From Epiperipatus broadwayi (lineage: Eukaryota > Onychophora > Udeonychophora > Euonychophora > Peripatidae): a stretch of DNA of 64,000 bases. Location: the NCBI GenBank assembly GCA_028023455.1, contig JAQFVV010012574.1, forward strand, positions 1,762,959-1,826,958. Reading direction: 5' to 3'. Each line of letters opens with the position of its first letter. Position 1 is the first letter of the stretch. The translations under genes were made by a program, and so were the position numbers. Below are positions 58,257-64,000 of the stretch, in pieces. Below the pieces are notes generated by a model, which was not told the DNA's origin, searched no databases, and was given only the letters and a program-made list of their open reading frames with translations.

Positions 58257-58625
58257 CTACTGCAACATTTCCTGTAGATCTAAAGCATTATTAGCAAAAA
58301 CAACTACATCATTTGAAAAATCTAAATGACTTAAATAATCACCATTTACTTTCACTCCTTTAGCTTCCCATTTTAATACACAAAATACTTCTTGCAGCAC
58401 TGCTGTAAAAAGTTTTGGAGATATGGAGTCACCCTGTCTTACACTCTTCTCAATGTTGACTTTCCCAGTATCATTTTCTAATCTAATTGTTGCTGTTGCA
58501 TTTTTATAAATAGTCTTTAAAATATGATAATATCTTGGATCTATACCTTGATGATCCAATACTTTAATCACTGAAGAAAAGTTTATAAATTCAAATGCCT
58601 TTTCATAATCTACAAACCAAAACAT
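58257..58625 (-). pseudogene. RTE reverse-transcriptase core, mutated catalytic box
   Basis: A 122-residue frame. FVDYEKAFEF (residues 4-13) is motif A with its Asp intact, VRQGDSISPKLFTAVLQEVF is motif B (about 63-82), and LSHLDFSNDVVVFANN contains the catalytic box as FSND where an active enzyme has Y/F-A-D-D. The loss of the first Asp (to Asn) predicts no polymerase activity. The frame then shifts into the 58,004-58,249 frame (GLKIIVKMTKVMFNGFS, YKRLGQII), which carries the next conserved blocks. The Met at the start is inside RT and not a native start. Confidence 0.85.
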
Positions 58626-59214
58626 AATGGCAACTCATATTCATTTGTTTTTTCTATAACTTCTCTCAATCCCGGGACATGATCTCCTGTACTAAAACCA
58701 CTTCTAAATCCAGCTTGTTCTCTTGGTTGGTGGAAATCCAATGTTCTCTGTAGACGAGTTGTAATTATCTTGGTAAAAATTTTGTATGTAACTGATAAAA
58801 GGCTGATAGGTCTGTAATTTCTAATATCTTCTTTATCACCTTTTTTAAATATTAATATTAATACTGCATTCTTCCAATCATCTGGTACATCTTTATCATT
58901 TAGACATTTGGTATATAATGTTGCTAAAAAAAATTCTATTTTTTCACCTGCTTTTTTTAATATATCAATTATAATTCTACCATTGCCTGGAGTCTTTTTT
59001 CCTTCATGTATTTAATTGCATGTCTCACTTCTTCATTTAAAATTCTGGGCAATTCAGAAGATATAATATCCATTTCATGATGTCATCTCTCTTTTTAGTA
59101 ATAATTCCAGCTTTTTTTTTTATTGCAGACATAAATTTCCTATCAATACCAAAATGTTGTTTTACACTCTTGAGACTTTCATTTTCTTCTACTGCTTTCC
59201 TTGCTAGTTCACAG

Positions 59215-59970
59215 TTATACTTTTTTTATATCATTTTCAACTCTTTTCCACATCATTTTACAAAATTCGAGATATTCAATCCTTTTTAATGCATCATTTT
59301 TGTATATCTTCATATTTCTTCTTTTCTTCATAAATTCTCTAGTCTCACTAGAAATGGTATTGGTCAAGTGCTGCTTTTTTTCACCAGCTATTTTTGTTGC
59401 AGTTTTTAAAAGTGTATCAGTTGTTTTCATATTAATTTCATTCACATCTGAATCATGTTCAAAATCTACTAATACTTGAAACCTATTTGTAAGTTCTAAT
59501 TTAAATTCACTAGAATGTTTCTGAAAATTAGGAATATCAACTGTAAATATTGTTATTCTTAATAATTTTTGTCTCTCTAGTTTTGTATTAACATGTATTT
59601 CACATCTTACTAATCGATGATCACTTCCTCTGTTAAATTTATTAAGAACATTACAATCTTGAAATATGTATTTTCTGTTAGTCAAAATATAATCCAATTC
59701 TGCTGTACCTTCATTTGGATGCTTCCATGTCCATTTCCTTTTAAATTTTTTCGCAAAATAATAATTCATAATATAAAGTTTTCCTTTTCCTGCAAACTCC
59801 GCAAGTCTATGTCCTCTCTCATTTCTATTACCATAACCAAAATTACCTACAGCACTTTCATCTTTCATTTGTTTATGAATTCTAGCATTAAAGTCTTCCA
59901 TAACAATTTTAAAATGTAGTTTACTCTGATCAAAAAGCCTTTTGTACATCCATATAACTTGTTGGGGCAT
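59215..59970 (-). pseudogene. RTE endonuclease and linker, left copy
   Basis: A 251-residue open frame covering the second half of an APE-type endonuclease: VMEDFNARI (23-31; active elements usually have GDFN, so Glu replaces Gly), NERGHRLAEFA (50-60), ELDYILTN (91-98) and GSDHRLVRCE (115-124). The linker to RT follows, ending MWKRVENDIKKV. Proteins of this type are often named 'craniofacial development protein 2-like' in animal annotations. Such names are retroelement remnants, not host genes. It is nearly identical to the right-arm copy (62,848-63,586), except that the latter is split by a frameshift. The N-terminal half of the nuclease is deleted here. Confidence 0.88.
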
Positions 59971-60385
59971 AAACCTAAATTATCTGCATTTGGTATCTGA
60001 TATTAAGTCGTTTAACTAATCTGCAGCCCAGCCCATCTCTGTTTATATACTATATGAATAATCACATAGTAATAACAGCTGTAATGACAATAACGTATAG
60101 AGTGGACATTAAGAATTTGCCTCGCTCTGTTCCTTTAAGGCCTCCAAGAGGAATCAAAAGGTTTCCTTTCAATTAATAGGATGGCAATAAATTTGTAACC
60201 TCCTGAGTGTGACAATTTTTTGCATTAAATCAAATCTTAATGATTAGTCAAAGTAGATTATAGTTTATTAGTTGATATTGTGAAATTGGTAAATATTTAA
60301 GTGTCTCTGTTGGGTGATATATATTAAAATTTGTCTATTTAGAAATTCATTTGTAGATTCATTAAACCACCTAACTACTCACAAA

Positions 60386-60826
60386 CATTATATTAGGAAA
60401 TATGTAGAGATTCTAACCAGTAAATAAATTCAAGTATATTTATTATCTCCTTTAAGTTTGCCACTGTTTTCTGTTTGATCACAACCCAATAAGTTAATAA
60501 TTTTTGAAATCTACCGTAAAATGCTATAATACATCATAATGACAATTCTAGAGATATTCAGGTATAGATTTAAGGAGAGATATCATTCAGATATAGATTT
60601 ATGGAGAGATATCATTCAGGTATAGATTTATGGATCTATACCTGAATGATATCTCTAGAATTGTCATTATGATGTATTATAGCATTTTTCAGTAGATTTC
60701 AACAATTATTAACTTATTAGGTTGTGATCAAACAGAAAACCGTGGAAAACTTAAATGAGATAATAAATATACTTGAATTTATTTACTGGTTAGAATCTCT
60801 ACAGATTTCCTAATATAATAAACAGT
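60386..60826. mobile_element. Palindromic insert with triplicated 29-bp centre
   Basis: Arms of about 190 bp. ACATTATATTAGGA at the left end mirrors TCCTAATATAATAA at the right, and TAACCAGTAAATAAATTCAA and GACAATTCTAGAGATAT are mirrored too. The centre, 60,550-60,633, holds three tandem copies (26, 29 and 29 bp) of a unit like AGAGATATCATTCAGGTATA. It has no counterpart in the right arm of the giant palindrome, so it is a later insertion or replacement. Confidence 0.82.
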
Positions 60827-61832
60827 GAGGATTGCCAATTCCTCTACAAGCTTTATGATAAATGCTTAGCCAGAGCCAGCACTTAAAATATCTCTGTCAG
60901 GAACCCCTCCCCAAACCCCTGACCATGGTTTCGTGCTTTGGCACTCCTCAGAGAGGTGTCAGGGTAGATTCAGACACTAGATCTAAAAATACCAACCCAA
61001 AGCTAAGCACTTAGCTAAAAGTTATCTATTGAGTGGAAAATCTGAAATTTACAGACATCTACATGTCTTCAAACCCAGCTATCCAACTCAAATAGCTATA
61101 TGGGGCTGATAGATCTTCAGCCATACCATATATATTAGTAGTCATAGCAATATAAAAATTGCATAAGACTTTTGGCACAGATTATAAATAGTCAAAATAA
61201 GAGTCATAGATCAATTCATAGATCACATGACCCTATCTCTTAAGCTTGTAAGTTATAAACAGTGAGGATTGCCAATTCCTCTACAAGCTCTGGCTAAGCA
61301 TTTATCATAAAGCTTGTAGAGGAATTGGCAATACTCACTGTTTATAACTTACAAGCTTAAGAGATAGGGTCATGTGATCTATGAATTGATCTATGACTCT
61401 TATTTTGACTATTTATAGTCTGTGCCAAAAGTCTTATGCAATTTTTATATTGCTATGACTACTAATATATGGTATGGCTGAAGATCTATCAGCCCCATAT
61501 AGCTATTTGAGTTGGATAGCTAGGTTTGAAGACATGTAGATATCTGTAAATTTCAGATTTTCCACTCAATAGATAACTTTTAGCTAAGTGCTTAGCTTTG
61601 GGTTGGTATTTTTAGATCTAGTGTCTGAACCTACCCTGACACCTCTCTGAGAAGTGCCAAAGCACGAAACCATGGTCAGGGGTTTGGGAAGGGGTTCCTG
61701 ACAGAGATATTTTAAGTGCTGGCTCTGGCTAAGCATTTATCATAAAGCTTGTAGAGGAACTGGCAATCCTCACTGTTTATAACTTACAAGCTTAAGAGAT
61801 AGGATCATGTGATCTATGAATTGATCTATGAC
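60826..61832. repeat. Central palindrome of a ~440-bp repeat unit
   Basis: 60,826-61,284 is the inverted copy of 61,288-61,730, about 96% identical, meeting near 61,286. The first ~102 bp of the right unit (61,291-61,393; TAAGCATTTATCATAAAGCT, GTAGAGGAATTGGCAATACT, GATCTATGAATTGATCTATG) recur directly at 61,731-61,832. So there is one inverted unit, one direct unit and a partial third. The unit contains a less AT-rich block with CCCCTCCCCAAACCCCTGAC and GAGAGGTGTCAGGGTA. No ORF, tRNA boxes or known terminal motif. Its identity is unknown. Confidence 0.85.
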
Positions 61833-62034
61833 TTATTTTTTTCTGATATAATGTGAGTAGTTAGGTGGTTTAATGAATCTACAAATGAATTTCTAAATAG
61901 AAAAATTTTAATATATATCACCCAACAGAGACACAAATATTTATCAATTTCACAATATCTACTAATAAACTATAATCTACTTTGACTAATCATTAAGATT
62001 TGATTTAATGCAAAAAATTGTCACACTCAGGAGG

Positions 62035-64000
62035 TTACAAATTTATTGCCATCCTATTAATTGAAAGGAAACCCTTTGATTCCTCTTGGAGTCCTTAAAG
62101 GAACTGAGCAAGGCAAATTCTTAATGTCCACTCCATACATTATTGTCATTACAGCTGTTATTACTATGTGATTGTACATATAGTATACAAACATGGATGG
62201 GCTGCTCACCAACACGCATTAGCCAGTGTGACAAGGTTATTGGATTTTTACCTCTGAGTTTAAGATCTAAAAACACCATAGACTTTCTTCTCAGTTGCCT
62301 GATAAGGCAGAATGAATGCTTGTGTAAATGATAAATATTTTTCCAATATATATATACAATTATGACAGACAAAACTAAATCATGGCCCTTATTCCCAGGA
62401 GACTGTAAAGTCACCAACCAAGGCAGAGGGTGCTAAGAATCCCCTGATTGTGGTTCCAGGTTGCCATTTGATGATGACTTTTTTTTATTTAGGTACTTAC
62501 AACTACAGATCACTTTCAAGTGAAGGAATATTGCAAGAGTTAGAAAAAAACTGTCTTATATTAAATGGGACATTATTGGACTTTGTGGAGTTAGAAAAAA
62601 AGATAAAGAGACAATTGTTTTAAAAAGTGAACATGTACTCTACTATAAAGGCACAAATATTGGAAATACAAGTGGAGTAGGATTCATTATAAATAAAAAG
62701 TGGAAGAACAACATTGTGGAGATTGATGGTGTATTGGACAGAGTGGCAAGATTAGTTAAACAACTTAATAGCAGATACCAAATGCAGATAATTTAGGTTT
62801 ATGCCCCAACAAGTTCTCAAAGTGATGAAGTAGTAGAAGATTTTTATATGGATGCACAAAAGGCTTTTGATCAGAGTAAACTGCATTTTAAAATTGTTAT
62901 GGAAGACTTTAATGTTAGAATTGGTAAACAAATGAAAGATGAAAATGCTGTAGGTAATTTTGGTTATGCTAATAGAAATGAGAGAGGACATAGACTTGTG
63001 GAGTTTGCAGGAAAAGGAAAACTTTATATTATGAATTATTATTTTGCGAAAAAAATTTAAAAGGAAATGGACATGAAAGCATCCAAATGAAGGTACAGCA
63101 GCATTGGATTATATTTTGACTAACAGAAAATACATATTTCAAGATTGTGGTGTTCTTAATAAATTTAACAGAGAAAGTGATCATCGATTAGTAAGATGTG
63201 AAATACATGTTAATACAAAACTAGAGAGACAAAAATTATTAAGAATAACAATATTTACAGTTGATATTCCTAATTTTCAGAAACATTCTAGTGAATTTAA
63301 ATTAGAACTTACAAATAGGTTTCAAGTATTAGTAGAATTTGAACATGATTCAGATGTGAATGAAATTAATATGAAAACAACTGATACACTTTTAAAAACT
63401 GCAACAAAAATAGCTGGTGAAAAAAAGCAGCACTTGACCAATACCATTTCTAGTGAGACTAGAGAATTTATGAAGAAAAGAAGAAATATGAAGATATACA
63501 AAAATGATGCATTAAAAAGGATTGAATATCTCGAATTTTGTAAAATGATGTGGAAAAGAGTTGAAAATGATATAAAAAAAGTATAACTGTGAACTAGCAA
63601 GGAAAGCAGTAGAAGAAAATGAAAGTCTCAAGAGTGTAAAACAACATTTTGCTATAGATAGGAAATTTATGTCTGCAATAAAAAAAAAAGCTGGAATTAT
63701 TACTAAAAAGAGAGATGACATCATGAAATGGATATTACATCTTCTGAATTGCCCAGAATTTTAAATGAAGAAGTGAGACATGCAATTAAATACATGAAGG
63801 AAAAAAGACTCCAGGCAATGGTAGAATTATAATTGATATATTAAAAAAAGCAGGTGAAAAAATAGAATTTTTTTTAGCAACATTATATACCAAATGTCTA
63901 AATGATAAAGATGTACCAGATGATTGGAAGAATGCAGTAATAATATTAATATTTAAAAAAGGTGATAAAGAAAATATTAGAAATTACAGACCTATCAGCT
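62035..64000 (+). mobile_element. RTE-type LINE, right arm copy (5' region to RT, runs off window)
   Basis: Plus-strand RTE beginning near 62,035 (5' region words AAAGGAAACCCTTTGATTCC and TTAAAGGAACTGAGCAAGGC shared with the copies at 38.66 and 60.1 kb). The endonuclease runs from about 62,500 (ITFK, WDIIGLC, KKDKETIVLKSEH, YYKGTNIGNTSGVGFIINKK, VLDRVARL) through an in-frame TAG at about 62,792-62,794 to VYAPTS and VMEDFNVRI (62,848-63,060). A frameshift follows, then 63,104-63,586 (DYILTN, ESDHRLVRCE, linker). 63,590-64,000 carries the start of RT up to RNYRPIS at the very end. It is fresher than the copies at 38.6 and 52.8 kb and nearly identical to the left arm. Confidence 0.9.
62848..63586 (+). 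pseudogene. RTE endonuclease and linker, right copy
   Basis: Two frames (62,848-63,060 and 63,104-63,586) that together correspond to the single 251-residue frame of the left arm. The first has VMEDFNVRIGKQMKDENAV and NERGHRLVEFAGKGKLYI and ends at a frameshift in the A run after YYFAKK. The second has MDYILTN, ESDHRLVRCE and the linker to ENDIKKV. The linker is identical to the left arm apart from one residue (VLVEFEHD for VLVDFEHD). Upstream, the same nuclease is open in frame back to a TAG that is also present in the left arm. Confidence 0.88.

Larger units (their letters stand above)
57550..60045 (-). mobile_element. RTE-type LINE, left arm copy
   Basis: Minus-strand RTE. Its 3' end (57,550-57,580) has an ATC microsatellite (TGATGATGATGAT-type tail on the element strand), usual for RTE. 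The C-terminal region (57,580-57,960) reads in broken frames as YGSET, RAIQ, RRDRK, WIP.HCRR and KRPHVRWIDEIRKHA. RT follows at 58,004-59,000 and the endonuclease to about 60,000. Compared with the right-arm copy it lacks about 30 bp (after CCCCAACAAGTT on the element strand) and about 530 bp corresponding to 62,218-62,745. 58,802-60,045 is the mirror image of the start of the right-arm copy. Confidence 0.9.
58802..64000. repeat. Giant composite palindrome (continues past window end)
   Basis: The last base block of the window (ATTAGAAATTACAGACCTAT...) mirrors about 58,802-58,830, and the mirror symmetry continues inward. RTE linker and endonuclease: 58,802-60,045 against about 62,745-64,000. 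RTE 5' region and a further flank: 60,045-60,385 against 61,846-62,220. Between them lie a private palindrome (60,386-60,825, left side only) and a central palindrome of a ~440-bp repeat (60,826-61,832). Arm identity is about 95% by eye, with indels of about 30 and 530 bp and the private insert. Because the window ends inside the right arm, the true arm length is unknown but at least 1.6 kb (left) and 2.1 kb (right). Confidence 0.9.

Noticed and set aside
59077-63724. Pairs of identical ~70-100-residue frames antisense to RTE in both palindrome arms
   Set aside because: The identity is a consequence of the inverted duplication, and the frames are antisense to the endonuclease/linker coding strand.
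58802-64000. Palindrome dismissed as a hairpin-adapter or assembly foldback artefact
   Set aside because: The arms differ by several percent, by a ~530-bp and a ~30-bp deletion and by a private inserted palindrome. A technical foldback would give near-identical arms. It still deserves read-level confirmation.

Overview
This is A+T-rich (about three quarters by eye) nuclear DNA from an animal, most likely an invertebrate. It looks like an intergenic or intronic repeat graveyard. I found no host protein-coding gene that I can support: every convincing coding signal belongs to a retroelement, and nearly all of those are broken. The combination of a LINE with a zinc-knuckle C-terminus and short CATCA-type tails, an RTE-type LINE of the 'craniofacial development protein 2-like' kind, Penelope-like elements (PLEs), tRNA-headed SINEs and a small hAT MITE suits an arthropod (perhaps a chelicerate) or another lophotrochozoan or ecdysozoan genome. 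The sequence alone does not settle the taxon.

Layout. 0.1-3.9 kb: unassigned AT-rich DNA. 3.9-6.25 kb: decayed copy of LINE family A (minus), abutting a ~200-bp direct repeat. 8.9-9.3 kb: palindromic repeat. 9.4-10.75 kb: a LINE RT relic and an N-terminal PLE fragment. 11.25-11.8 kb: LINE A 3' end. 15.5-16.2 kb: two PLE 3' ends in inverted orientation. 18.5-19.05 kb: C-terminus of another LINE. 21.3 kb: tRNA-SINE. 22.7-23.6 kb: RT relic. 24.3-25.4 kb: 1.1-kb palindrome. 26.4-27.9 kb: RTE copy split by a palindromic insertion with target-site duplication. 27.9-29.4 kb: arrays of a ~460-bp SINE-like repeat, which recurs at 42.1-42.9 kb. 31.2-35.6 kb: three LINE A copies, one of them the best preserved. 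36.0 kb: SINE. 37.7 kb: hairpin repeat. 38.65-41.55 kb: near full-length decayed RTE. 51.0-51.4 kb: palindromic MITE-like repeat. 52.1 kb: SINE. 52.4-55.6 kb: RTE copies (minus), one split by a palindromic SINE pair. 56.03-56.40 kb: hAT MITE with 8-bp target duplication. 57.5-64.0 kb: two RTE copies head to head as arms of a giant composite palindrome that runs off the window.

The outstanding theme is inverted duplication. At least nine independent palindromes or head-to-head repeat pairs occur in 64 kb, from 130 bp to over 5 kb. They are built from different materials: SINE-like units, PLE ends, LINE segments and unknown repeats. One of them (26,987-27,519) demonstrably moved as a unit, because removing it plus one 13-bp duplicate restores the interrupted RTE alignment. 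Whether one process makes these inverted dimers, such as template switching during target-primed reverse transcription, is the most interesting question the window raises.
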